Below, piece after piece: positions 7,902 through 16,422 of a stretch of 64,000 bases of DNA. The DNA comes from Treponema sp. (lineage in GTDB: Bacteria > Spirochaetota > Spirochaetia > Treponematales > Treponemataceae): the NCBI GenBank assembly GCA_024402695.1, contig JAKSTG010000008.1, positions 1 through 64,000 on the forward strand. Direction: 5' to 3'. Below the pieces are notes generated by a model, which saw only the letters and a list, made by a program, of their open reading frames with translations, was not told the origin of the DNA and did no database searches. The translations under genes and the position numbers were made by a program. Positions within the stretch are counted from its first letter, which is position 1; each line of letters starts with the position of its first letter.

Positions 7902-9026
7902 CTATTCAATTCCGAGGGCCTTTTTTATGGTTTCTTCCTGATTCAGGAATTCTTCATAACCTTCTATAAGCGGGTACTTACCGGCTTCCGGTTTTTTTGC
8001 CCAATACCAGGTATCCCGCATACGATTCACAACATCAAGAGCTTCAGATTTTTTTCTGACTGCAATTGCATATCCTGAATTTGCAACCCATTTTTTTTCC
8101 TGGTCAAAATAATTATAGTGAAGGTAAACAACATATTTATAGTCGTTATATGAATATTTCTGGATATTCAATTCTCTGTCATAAAGATTATTCACAGTTC
8201 TGCTTTCCAGATAATAATAAGTCATTCCATTATGAACCAGCTGTATTTCTTCATCAGAAAACTCATCTTCACCTGCGGAACCAGATGGAGTATTTTCTGT
8301 TGCTGTTTTAAGAACATAAGAAATCATTCTGTGGCAAAAATAAAGTCCGGAGATTTCTTCTTTTGTTGACCATCCCCATGCAACCCATGGGCCAACTACA
8401 ATTTTCAAAGTATCCCCTGCCAAACCTGCAAGTTCTTCATAACTGTCAAAAGTTATTGTCTGTCCTAATTGAATGTTTTTATTAACCCAGAGATTGGCAG
8501 AAGGATATGTACGGATATACGTATCATCATCGTATTTATAAGCATCCAGTGCATCTGCATCTACCACTTCAAAAAGCATAACGGAATAAGTTCCGCTGTA
8601 AATTCCACTATTAGGATTTCTCTCGGCATCTGTATTCTTATACTGATTCAGACACAGATATTCTTTACCAACAACAGGTTCATTCAGTTCAAGATAAACC
8701 GGCATGTATGCTCCATTGTCGCCTTTAGCAAGATCAGCGATTTTATTGCCGTTTTCATCAGTAAAAAAGTATTCACCTTCAGGTGCCAGTGTAACATTCT
8801 TGGATGTCTTTGGAGGAATCTCGTCCACTTCATTATTTTCGGTGGCGGATCGTGTCCTGCTTTTGTTGTTTTTAACAATCTTTACCGGTTTATCTGTAGG
8901 ATTAAAAAGTACTACACTTGTTCCGATATCGTCACCCACGCTTTTATTTGGCTGTTCACAACCAGTAAAAAGCCCAAATCCCAGCAAGAGGGAAAACATA
9001 ACAAAAAATACAGTTCTTTTTTTCAT
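7902..9026 (-). CDS. Lipoprotein of unknown function
   Basis: 374 residues with a signal peptide and lipobox LGFGLFTGC (Cys about 23) and a strong AAGGAG site. The mature part opens with a short beta-rich domain (SVVLFNPTDKPVKIVKNNKS) and a region typical of extracellular beta-sandwich modules (PEGEYFFTDENGNKIADLAK), followed by YSGTYSVMLFEVVDADALDA and a Trp/Tyr-rich C-terminus. I do not recognise a family. It is the last gene of a minus-strand run with the two repeat-domain proteins (28-bp gap from the 767-residue one), so it is probably co-expressed with them and also faces the periplasm or surface. Confidence 0.65.
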   Translation of the reverse strand: MKKRTVFFVMFSLLLGFGLFTGCEQPNKSVGDDIGTSVVLFNPTDKPVKIVKNNKSRTRSATENNEVDEIPPKTSKNVTLAPEGEYFFTDENGNKIADLAKGDNGAYMPVYLELNEPVVGKEYLCLNQYKNTDAERNPNSGIYSGTYSVMLFEVVDADALDAYKYDDDTYIRTYPSANLWVNKNIQLGQTITFDSYEELAGLAGDTLKIVVGPWVAWGWSTKEEISGLYFCHRMISYVLKTATENTPSGSAGEDEFSDEEIQLVHNGMTYYYLESRTVNNLYDRELNIQKYSYNDYKYVVYLHYNYFDQEKKWVANSGYAIAVRKKSEALDVVNRMRDTWYWAKKPEAGKYPLIEGYEEFLNQEETIKKALGIE

Positions 9027-9054
9027 AAAAATCTCCTTTTTTATATTTCAATAA

Positions 9055-11358
9055 CTATCTCAATATTTCTTCCCAGGACTTAATCCAGACAGATTCAACA
9101 ACTGTTTTTTTACCGCCACTGTAACGTGGATTTGTTGCTTCCAGGATAATTTCACAGCCTTGTGAATAATCAGGATCTTTAGTCTTCTTAATCCATTCAG
9201 GATTTTTCAAACCATTTTTTGATTCCATCTTTCTTGTATCCAGCTGAATACGGAAAACATGTGAACCATCATCTTCCCAAGAGGCTTCATTTCCTGAGGC
9301 ATACTCACGAACTCTTAAGCGAACAGGGACTTCTGTCGAAGACACTTCTACTTCAAGTACATCACCTGCTACTTTTTCAAGTTTCCATCCGCACTGATTA
9401 TAATCTGCCTTTTCCCAGTTGATTACAAAATCATCATCAAGCCATGCATTATCTTTCTTTGAACCAAGTTTAACATCCCCAATTCTGATTGATTCAGGCT
9501 GAACTTTTTCTTCTTCATTCAAAAGCTGAACAGATTTAATTACTGTTTTCTTTCCGCTTTTTGAAAGGTTATCTGCACGGATATGGATTTCTTCAATTTT
9601 CTTTGAAGGATCCCATGGTCCTTTTTCTTCCCACATCCAGTCGCAACCTTGTCCATCGAATCTTGCTTCAATAACTCCAGGTTTTGTTTCTTTGAAGCCA
9701 ATATGACAGCCATCTTGAACTAGCCTTATATCAACAGGCACATCTGTTGTCTCGATTTCTACACGAATTACATTATAAGCAGAAAGATTAGTGTCTCGGA
9801 AATTCCATCCTGTAAAAGGATATTTTTCTTTCTTGTCCCATTCCCATTCAATAAGACCGTTGTCTTTTGTAAATGAACGGTAACCAGAAGAACCTAATTC
9901 CTTACCTACGAGCATGAACTGCTCATTTATTTTTGCAGATTCTTTCAACAGTTCAATTTTCTTTACAACAGTCGTACAATCTTTTTTCAAAGGCTGGTCA
10001 CTGTAAAAATGAACAAAGAATCTTACCCCTTCTGATTTGTCGATAAGAGGTTCTTCGCTGTTGGCCCCTTCTCCTGTAAGTTTCATTTCATATACATTTG
10101 AATCGGTTTTACGGGCAAATTTCCACTTTCCCTGGTTCTTGTCTGTTACAACAAAATCAACAAGAACATCTGTTTTTTCCAAAGTGATTCGAACGCTGTC
10201 ATATACAGACAAATCAATTCCCGAAAGATTCCAACCGGCATTTGCGTCATTACTGCCTTTTTTCCAGATTACAGTTTTGTCCTGAACTTCACAGCGATCT
10301 TCAATACCGCCAAACCCTCTTCCCATTAATCCAACAGGTCCTGCATCAGCTACTTCGCCAGGTTTCAAAAACTGAATGCTTTTTACAACAGTTGTTTTAT
10401 CTTCAGCACGGACAACATTATCATTCCACTGATTCAGATAAATTCGCAAACCTTTTGAAAGATCATACATTGGTTCACCTTCATATTCCCAGCTTCCTTC
10501 TCCTGTAAGCTTTGCTTCAAAAACATTTTTTTCTGTTTCAGGAAAACCTATGCTCAAGTTCCAGTCTTTATCTGCAAATCTAAGGTGAACCGGAGCATCT
10601 GTACTTTCTATTTCTACACGAACACGGTCATAAACAGAAAGGTCCATTCCGGTAAAATCCCAGCCGGCATCTGCATTGTCATAACTTTTTTTCCAGGTGA
10701 TAACATTACCGGAAACACGACTCTGCCAAACATGGCTTCCCAAACGCACTCCGTCTACTACAAGATCATCTCCAGAATTAACATTCTCTTCTACAATCTT
10801 TTCATTTTTTGCATTAGCTTTTTTAGAAGTTTTTCCATTTCTATAAACTACTACACTCTTAATCTGCGTAGTTAAATATTTTTTTGGAGGAACCTGAAGT
10901 TTGATTTCAAAACCTTTTGTAAGGTCCGGAACAGATTCCGCACCCCAGATATTTCCGACTCCATCAAAAGGAGCATAACATACACCCTTTTCATCAAACT
11001 CGTATGCCCAGCAGTCTTTATTTCCCGGATTATTTGCAAGAAGAATTTTCATTTCCTGAGGTTCTTCCAGTTCAATGCGGATTCCGTCATAACCTGAAAG
11101 ATCTACACCTCGAAGGTCCCATCCGGTTTCATAACAGTCGGCATCCATTGCCCAGCTCCAGACAATCATTCCGTTGATTGTAACTCTTGCATTTGCCCAG
11201 TTAATTGATTCAGCGCGAACACCTTCAAAATCAAACAAAGCTTGAGGATCAAGCTTAACAGGACCGGCAGTTACTTCTTCTGCTTTTGGCGTTGATCCGC
11301 AGGAAGCAAAAACTAAGGCTGCAGAAACAAGCAGAACAACTTTCATCAGTTTTTTCAT
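9055..11358 (-). CDS. Lipoprotein with five tandem copies of a glycan-binding-like domain
   Basis: 767 residues, lipobox ALVFASC (Cys20), strong AAAGGAG. After the anchor there are five similar units of about 140 residues starting near residues 46, 204, 346, 486 and 629. Each has a variable G..LG start, a Trp-containing strand, the core G-W-[DN]-x-x-G-x-D-L-S-x-Y-D-x-[IV]-R-[VI], a stretch DKN/DKDW, V-[FY]-E-x-[KR]-L-[TD]-G-[EQ]-G, and an end K-[TK]-x-V-K-S-[IV]. Examples are DLSGYDGIRIELE and DLSVYDRVRVEIE. The many conserved Trp and the beta pattern suggest a beta-sandwich carbohydrate-binding module, but I know no named family with this signature. The neighbour at 11468-12829 holds three more copies. 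Confidence 0.7.
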   Translation of the reverse strand: MKKLMKVVLLVSAALVFASCGSTPKAEEVTAGPVKLDPQALFDFEGVRAESINWANARVTINGMIVWSWAMDADCYETGWDLRGVDLSGYDGIRIELEEPQEMKILLANNPGNKDCWAYEFDEKGVCYAPFDGVGNIWGAESVPDLTKGFEIKLQVPPKKYLTTQIKSVVVYRNGKTSKKANAKNEKIVEENVNSGDDLVVDGVRLGSHVWQSRVSGNVITWKKSYDNADAGWDFTGMDLSVYDRVRVEIESTDAPVHLRFADKDWNLSIGFPETEKNVFEAKLTGEGSWEYEGEPMYDLSKGLRIYLNQWNDNVVRAEDKTTVVKSIQFLKPGEVADAGPVGLMGRGFGGIEDRCEVQDKTVIWKKGSNDANAGWNLSGIDLSVYDSVRITLEKTDVLVDFVVTDKNQGKWKFARKTDSNVYEMKLTGEGANSEEPLIDKSEGVRFFVHFYSDQPLKKDCTTVVKKIELLKESAKINEQFMLVGKELGSSGYRSFTKDNGLIEWEWDKKEKYPFTGWNFRDTNLSAYNVIRVEIETTDVPVDIRLVQDGCHIGFKETKPGVIEARFDGQGCDWMWEEKGPWDPSKKIEEIHIRADNLSKSGKKTVIKSVQLLNEEEKVQPESIRIGDVKLGSKKDNAWLDDDFVINWEKADYNQCGWKLEKVAGDVLEVEVSSTEVPVRLRVREYASGNEASWEDDGSHVFRIQLDTRKMESKNGLKNPEWIKKTKDPDYSQGCEIILEATNPRYSGGKKTVVESVWIKSWEEILR

Positions 11359-11437
11359 AAAATCTCCTTTTTATCTTTCTAGGAAAATAATAAGAGAGAA
11401 TTATGATTTTGTAGTGAGTTTAAAATAATCAGAATTC

Positions 11438-11453
11438 GGTGATTTTTTTCACC
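11438..11453. promoter_or_regulatory. Shared upstream motif, site 1 (GGTGA-N6-TCACC)
   Basis: An interrupted palindrome about 80-95 bp upstream of the five-repeat lipoprotein gene. The 14-mer TGATTTTTTTCACC (11440-11453) recurs in the same orientation at 12893-12906, upstream of the three-repeat gene and between it and the divergent kinase gene. It could be an operator shared by the two paralogous genes; as a hairpin it could also end the preceding transcript, though no U-tract follows. Confidence 0.35.
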
Positions 11454-11467
11454 ATTTTATTTTAGTT

Positions 11468-12829
11468 TTACTTTATAAGTTCAATACTTTTAATTATTGA
11501 TTTTCGGTCTTTTTTCAACGGCTTGTCGCTAAAGTAGCGCAGAAATAAAAGAACGCCTTCCGATTTCTCATAAGCTTCTGTATCATTCCACTTCCAGGCA
11601 GCCCCTTCTTTTGAAAAGTAAGCTTCTATTTTGTAAGGATCTTCTCCGCGGAAAGCCGTCCAGTTCTGCCAGTCTTTATCTGTAATGGTCAGTTCCAGTC
11701 GCACTTCATTTTTTTCGAACTCAACACGGAAACCTTTGTATTCCGAAAGGTCAACTCCAACAAGATTCCAGCCGCATTTTAATTCTGTATTGTCTTTCTT
11801 CCAGATAATGGTATTTCCGTCCAGAACTGTATTGTCTTCAACACAGCCAAGGGCCCGGTTCATTATTCCAAATTCCCCGGCATCAAAAGGCTCTTCACCT
11901 GGTTTTAAAAAGCGGATGCTTTTTACTATCGTCTGAGTTTCTTCCTTTCTGATTTCATCATCCTGTTTCTGAAGCAAGACCATAAGGCCTTTTGCAGGGT
12001 CAAAAGGATAATTAATTTTTTCAACCCAGCGGGCGCCTTCCCCCGTAAGCTTTACTTCAAAAACAACAGGCGAAACCCGGCCATAGCAGTGCCAGTTTTT
12101 CATCTGTCCGTCACAAAGAATCAGGTTCAGGTTCTTGTCGCTTTCGGACACTTCAACCCGGACTCTGTCATATTCCGATAAATCCAGACCAGTAAAGTCC
12201 CAGCCGCAGCTGGAATCATTGAATCCCCGGCGCCAGTAAATTGAATCCTTTTCTGCAAAAGACCTTAAGACAGCAGTTCCCAAAGTTACCCCGAAAGGAG
12301 AAAGTTCTGGGGATTTTTCATTACTTCCTTTTTCAAGAAATTCAATGCTTTTGATTATTGTCTTTAAGTTTTTCTTTGTTCCGGGAACTGTAAAGAAAAG
12401 TTCCACACCAAGTGCCGGATCCATTTCACCCACATATCCCCAGGTATTGTTTTTTCCGTAGCCGTCAAAATAAACCATGTAAACACCTGGAAAAGTTTCC
12501 CTAAACAACCAGTGTCCCTGGGAATAACCGTTACTCAGTTTTACTGCATCAATTGGAATTTCAGGACTTTCGGCATCAAGAACGATTTTTATACCTTCGT
12601 AAGCTGAAAGGTCTACATCTCGCAAATCCCAGCCAAAATCTTCCCACTGACGATTTGCCTGCTTCCAGATGATTTCTCCCCTGGAATTCACTGTAGCTCC
12701 GTCAGTAAAATTATAAGAGCCCAGTTCTACTCCAAAAATAGACCATTTGTCCGAAGCAGACTGCCCCCACAAGGAAACGGAAAAAATAAGAGAAAAAATG
12801 AAAATGTGAAAATACTTTTTTTTCTTCAC
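11468..12829 (-). CDS. Secreted protein with three tandem copies of the same glycan-binding-like domain
   Basis: 453 residues. Signal peptide MKKKKYFHIFIFSLIFSVSL ending near GQSA; no lipobox Cys, so it is secreted or periplasmic rather than lipid-anchored. Three copies of the domain seen in the next gene start near residues 30, 180 and 319, each with the DLS-x-Y-[DEK] core (DLSAYEGIKIVLD, DLSEYDRVRVEVS, DLSEYKGFRVEFE). The start is a GTG with no Shine-Dalgarno; a TAAAAT -10-like box lies 10 nt upstream. It heads the minus-strand run and is divergent from the sensor kinase gene. Confidence 0.68.
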   Translation of the reverse strand: MKKKKYFHIFIFSLIFSVSLWGQSASDKWSIFGVELGSYNFTDGATVNSRGEIIWKQANRQWEDFGWDLRDVDLSAYEGIKIVLDAESPEIPIDAVKLSNGYSQGHWLFRETFPGVYMVYFDGYGKNNTWGYVGEMDPALGVELFFTVPGTKKNLKTIIKSIEFLEKGSNEKSPELSPFGVTLGTAVLRSFAEKDSIYWRRGFNDSSCGWDFTGLDLSEYDRVRVEVSESDKNLNLILCDGQMKNWHCYGRVSPVVFEVKLTGEGARWVEKINYPFDPAKGLMVLLQKQDDEIRKEETQTIVKSIRFLKPGEEPFDAGEFGIMNRALGCVEDNTVLDGNTIIWKKDNTELKCGWNLVGVDLSEYKGFRVEFEKNEVRLELTITDKDWQNWTAFRGEDPYKIEAYFSKEGAAWKWNDTEAYEKSEGVLLFLRYFSDKPLKKDRKSIIKSIELIK

Positions 12830-12892
12830 TACAAAAATTATTTTACCCTATATATAGTTCTATGTAGATAGAAAAGAATAATAAATTACCAA

Positions 12893-12906
12893 TGATTTTT
12901 TTCACC
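12893..12906. promoter_or_regulatory. Shared upstream motif, site 2
   Basis: Second occurrence of the 14-mer TGATTTTTTTCACC, followed by GG, 64-77 bp upstream of the three-repeat gene and about 60 bp before the divergent histidine kinase gene. Its position between the two divergent units makes it a candidate binding site for the response regulator encoded next door. Confidence 0.35.
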
Positions 12907-12949
12907 GGATTTCAATGAAAAATTGCGGTTTCAGGCAAATCTTTTTCCA

Positions 12950-12958
12950 TGCTATAAT
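12950..12958 (+). promoter_or_regulatory. Extended -10 promoter, predicted leaderless transcript
   Basis: TGC-TATAAT with the hexamer at 12953-12958 and only 6 nt (TAAAAT) before the ATG at 12965. No Shine-Dalgarno is possible in that space. Confidence 0.55.
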
Positions 12959-12964
12959 TAAAAT

Positions 12965-14188
12965 ATGATAAAAAAGTTTATCAGAAATACTATCGTTGCA
13001 TTTATCTTTTTACTCGCCGGCTTTCTTTCTGCAGCCTGTTCACAGAATTCAAAGCAAGTCCATAAAACATACGAAAAAATCACAGAACTGGGAACTACGG
13101 ATACTTTTTTTCTGGACCAGACCTATATTACCCAGAGTCTGGACTTTGCTCTTTATGACGCATGGATTCGTCTTGATGAAGCCCTTTCACTTCTGGAATC
13201 AAACAAATCACAGGAAGCAGTGGCTACAGCGCAGAATATTTTTCTGCAGGAACTCGAAAAAGAAAAACATCTTAAAACCTATAACATAGCCCGCGGTATG
13301 TATGGAATCCAGAACCAGTTGAGCGACATGGAAAAAGCCTGCCTCGAAAAAGACCGTCAGGATCTGTCCCGCCTGGTTACTGCATTCTATATTTCAAAAG
13401 GATTGATTTACCAGAAAAGCGGAGCAATTTTCATGCAGCTTGTAATTCTTATGAGCATACTCATTCTTATTGTTATGGCTCTTTTGTTTTTCTATCAGTT
13501 TACTTATGCACGAAAGCAGGAAATTGAAAAAATCCTTACGGCAACAAATAAAGGACAGGAAGAAGAACGGCGCCGCATTGCCCTGGAACTTCACGACTCC
13601 GTTGCCCAGCAGATGCGTTATGTGTCTCTCCTGGCAGAAAAAATTCCCGACGAAAATCTTTCAAAAGAAATCAAAACCAATCAGACTCAGTGTGTAGAAA
13701 ACATCCGGAACGCCTGCTACATTCTTTCTTCAATCAATATGGATAAAGGTTCTTTTCCTGCCGCTTTAAAAAATTCTGTAGACTCGTTCCAGAAACGAAC
13801 AGGCATTTCAACTTCGCTGATTATTACAGATGATGCAGACTTTGATTCAGTTCCTCAGGAATACTTCCACCATCTTTTCAGAATTATCATGGAGCTTCTG
13901 ACAAACATTGAAAAACATGCCGATGCAAAAGAAGTCACAGTCCTTATCAGAAATCCTTCTGCCTCCGATAAAATTCACCGTGGACTCATGGTTTTCATAA
14001 CTGATGACGGCCGCGGTCTTGATTCAAAACTGCTTGAAATGATGAACTCAAAAAAAATCCTCAATATAAAAAACATGCACTTTGGTCTGCAGAACATAAA
14101 ACTGCGCCTGAACGAAATTAAGGGAAGCATCAAATTCTTTTCAGAAGAAGGCGAAGGCACCGAAGTTGAAATAAGGATAGGAAAATGA
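12965..14188 (+). CDS. Membrane histidine kinase, NarX/LiaS type (HisKA_3)
   Basis: 407 residues. First membrane segment at about 6-25 (it ends in FLSAACSQNS, which also looks like a lipobox), an extracytoplasmic sensor region to about 155 that is predicted helical, a second membrane segment (VILMSILILIVMALLFFYQF), then the HisKA_3 dimerisation helix EERRRIALELHDSVAQQMRY with the phospho-acceptor His in LELHDS. The HATPase domain shows ELLTNIEKHADAKEV (N box), FITDDGRGL (G1) and FGLQNIKLRLNEIKG (G2). It overlaps the response regulator by 4 bp, so the two form a two-component system; the signal is unknown. Divergent repeat-domain genes are likely targets. Confidence 0.92.
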   Translation: MIKKFIRNTIVAFIFLLAGFLSAACSQNSKQVHKTYEKITELGTTDTFFLDQTYITQSLDFALYDAWIRLDEALSLLESNKSQEAVATAQNIFLQELEKEKHLKTYNIARGMYGIQNQLSDMEKACLEKDRQDLSRLVTAFYISKGLIYQKSGAIFMQLVILMSILILIVMALLFFYQFTYARKQEIEKILTATNKGQEEERRRIALELHDSVAQQMRYVSLLAEKIPDENLSKEIKTNQTQCVENIRNACYILSSINMDKGSFPAALKNSVDSFQKRTGISTSLIITDDADFDSVPQEYFHHLFRIIMELLTNIEKHADAKEVTVLIRNPSASDKIHRGLMVFITDDGRGLDSKLLEMMNSKKILNIKNMHFGLQNIKLRLNEIKGSIKFFSEEGEGTEVEIRIGK

Positions 14189-14802
14189 ATTTTATAATGA
14201 TTGAAGACCACAACCTGGTAAGACAGGGAGTAAGCAAAATTATCGAAGAAAAAAGCAGTTTCAAATGCGCAGGAACTTTTGCCACAATCGACGAAACAAA
14301 ATCATTCCTTGAAGAATTCTGCAAAAACTTTGACCATGATCCACTCATCTGCATTGTTGACCTGAACCTTGGAAACGAAGACGGGTTTTCCCTTATCCGT
14401 TTTATCAAAGAAAAATATTCAAACATTTTCTGCATCTGTTACTCAATGTTCAAAGGAGCCGGAATTGTGGAACAGGCCGTTACAGCCGGAGCAGTAGGTT
14501 ATGTTTCAAAAAATGCAGATCTTGAAGTTCTGCTTCAGGCCATGGAAAAAGCTGACAAAAGTTCATTTTTTATGGAAGAAAGCCTCATTTCGAACTACAT
14601 TGTATATACAAATCTCTTCTTAAGCCTTACAAAACGGGAAAAAGAACTTATCGGATTTTTCTTTCAGGGAAAAACTGAAAAGCAGATTGCAGAGGCTATG
14701 TGCATTACTCCGCGTGCTGTAGAAAACTACATGACCCGCATTCTTTCAAAACTGGGTGTAGCCGGCAAAAAAGAACTTCTGGATAAATTCGGAGACGCAT
14801 AA
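14185..14802 (+). CDS. NarL/LuxR-type response regulator
   Basis: 205 residues. Receiver domain: MIEDHNLVRQGVSKIIEE with the acidic pair, phosphorylation site CIVDLNLGNEDGFSL (Asp near 55), and the conserved Lys in GYVSKNADLE. C-terminal LuxR-type HTH: SLTKREKELIGFFFQGKTEK followed by QIAEAMCITPRAVENYMTRI. It overlaps the kinase gene by 4 bp and the next membrane-protein gene by 1 bp, so all three are one transcript. Presumably binds DNA as a dimer when phosphorylated. Confidence 0.92.
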   Translation: MNFIMIEDHNLVRQGVSKIIEEKSSFKCAGTFATIDETKSFLEEFCKNFDHDPLICIVDLNLGNEDGFSLIRFIKEKYSNIFCICYSMFKGAGIVEQAVTAGAVGYVSKNADLEVLLQAMEKADKSSFFMEESLISNYIVYTNLFLSLTKREKELIGFFFQGKTEKQIAEAMCITPRAVENYMTRILSKLGVAGKKELLDKFGDA

Positions 14803-15383
14803 TGGAATTCAAAAAGTATTCAATAAAGTTTCAGCTCATAATTGCACCGATTTTTATATTGTTGAATCTCTTAGTTTCTTATTTGTCGGGACAGGTACTG
14901 CATCTGCCTCTTTTTATGGATATGATTTTTGTCTATGCGGCTGCCTTTGTTGGAGTTCCCTGCGGAATTATTACAGGAATTCTTTTTTCCGTTTCCGGCG
15001 CCATTTTTCTTCAGCACGATTTTTCTTACTCGCTTTATGCAGTTTGTACCGTAACGGGAGTTTTCCTGACCTGGCTTCTTATAACCCGAAAAGAAGATTT
15101 TTCCTGGATTCGGGTCGCTCTTCTTATTTTTCTTTCCAGTGTGATTATCAGTCTTGAAGGGGCCCTGCTTTATTCCCTTTTCCTGTCTGACCGGGGAGGA
15201 CCTAATGAAATCTTATCCGTTGTTTTTCTAACTTACACTCTTGTCATGCAGAACTTTGGACTTTATCTAAGTGCCTTCCTTGCCCGGCTTCCCGTAAATC
15301 TCTTAGACAAAGCAATAGCGGTTCTTGCCGGGCTTGGCATTTTTAGTCTTCTATCTTTTTTACACCGTCGGCATAAGGCATAG
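14802..15383 (+). CDS. Integral membrane protein, partner of the two-component system
   Basis: 193 residues, almost all hydrophobic, with five or six predicted transmembrane helices (for example MDMIFVYAAAFVGVPCGIIT, ALLIFLSSVIISLEGALLYS, AIAVLAGLGIFSLLSF) and a basic end RRHKA. The first half (VGVPCGIITGILFSVSGAIF) has the flavour of ECF-type or 5TM sensor domains, but I do not assign a family. Coupling to the response regulator (TAATG overlap) suggests it works with the kinase, perhaps as co-sensor or transporter. Its last 41 bp overlap the convergent GH43 gene. Confidence 0.6.
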   Translation: MEFKKYSIKFQLIIAPIFILLNLLVSYLSGQVLHLPLFMDMIFVYAAAFVGVPCGIITGILFSVSGAIFLQHDFSYSLYAVCTVTGVFLTWLLITRKEDFSWIRVALLIFLSSVIISLEGALLYSLFLSDRGGPNEILSVVFLTYTLVMQNFGLYLSAFLARLPVNLLDKAIAVLAGLGIFSLLSFLHRRHKA

Positions 15384-16254
15384 TACTGATACTTCCGTCT
15401 TCGTTGTATTTGAATTCTGTTACACATACTGAGCGGTGGAAAAGACTTCCTCCAGGAAGCTGATCTGTGTGATAGAAGAAATATGAATGTCCTTTGAAAT
15501 CACAAAGCCCCGGATGATTTGTAAAACATGATCCTGCTTCCATAATTACTCCGCCGTACTTCCATGGTCCTGTAGGGCCAGTAGAAGTTGAATAAGCAAG
15601 GTGTTCATTCTGCTGGCCTTCGCCAACTGCAAAACCTGCAAAAACCATGTAATAAATTCCATTACGTTTGTAGAACCATGGACCTTCGCCATAAGAAGTT
15701 CCAGTATTGTGACTTCCTTTTGCAAAAGCTTCTTCTGTCATTGGAATGCGTTCAACATTTCCGCTGTAAGAAATCATGTCTTCGTTCAGTTTTACATAGC
15801 GCAGTTCAGGGTTTCCAAAATACAGATAAGCCTGACCGTCATCATCAATAAAAACTGTAGGATCAATATCGTTCCAGTCGCCTTCATCAACAAGAGGGTG
15901 ACCTATATCTTTAAAAGGCCCTGTAGGAGAATCTGAAACTCCAACGGCAATACAAACTCCACCGTTTCTTTTGTGAACCGGACAATACAGATAAAACTTT
16001 CCGTTTCTTTCACAGCACTGTGGAGCCCAAGCTCTGTCTTCTGCCCAGGCAATATCTTTAATGTCAAAAACCTTGATCGGGTCTGACCATGTTTCCATGT
16101 CTTTTGTGGTAAAACAGTACCAGTCATTCATGGTATAAAAATTGTTTATAAGTTCGTTTTCATCATGAGTTGTATAAAGATAAAGTGTGTCACCGCTTAC
16201 CATTGGAGCGGGATCGGCAGTGTACATTGTAGTACAGATAGGATTTACCATCAT
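15343..16254 (-). CDS. GH43 family glycosidase, cytoplasmic (beta-xylosidase / arabinofuranosidase)
   Basis: 303 residues, five-bladed propeller of GH43. Catalytic base in MYTADPAPMV (Asp14), the pKa-modulating Asp in DWNDIDPTVF and the acid Glu in TSYGEGPWFYKRNG. No signal peptide, so it acts on imported oligosaccharides. Two ATGs in tandem (16254, 16251); AAGGAG is 3 nt from the first and 6 nt from the second, so the second may be the true start. A related GH43 lies at 28444-29412. Candidate substrates are xylo- or arabino-oligosaccharides; the exact linkage is not readable. Confidence 0.88.
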   Translation of the reverse strand: MMVNPICTTMYTADPAPMVSGDTLYLYTTHDENELINNFYTMNDWYCFTTKDMETWSDPIKVFDIKDIAWAEDRAWAPQCCERNGKFYLYCPVHKRNGGVCIAVGVSDSPTGPFKDIGHPLVDEGDWNDIDPTVFIDDDGQAYLYFGNPELRYVKLNEDMISYSGNVERIPMTEEAFAKGSHNTGTSYGEGPWFYKRNGIYYMVFAGFAVGEGQQNEHLAYSTSTGPTGPWKYGGVIMEAGSCFTNHPGLCDFKGHSYFFYHTDQLPGGSLFHRSVCVTEFKYNEDGSISTMPYADGVKKIED

Positions 16255-16343
16255 TTTCTCCTTAATAAAGCAACTTTTTTGTTATTCTGCATATAGATTA
16301 CACTCAATTTGCAGTTTTCTTCTATAAGAGAGTTTTAGTATAT

Positions 16344-16372
16344 TAGACATATTTTAAATCATCTTCTATAAT
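16344..16372 (+). promoter_or_regulatory. Sigma-70-type promoter of the 16423 lipoprotein gene
   Basis: TAGACA (16344-16349), 17-nt spacer, TATAAT (16367-16372). Transcription would start near 16379, giving a leader of about 44 nt with GAGGT as ribosome site. Confidence 0.6.
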
Positions 16373-16422
16373 AGGAATATTACAAATTAGAGATTTTTAA
16401 CTTTTTATACATGAGGTACTTT

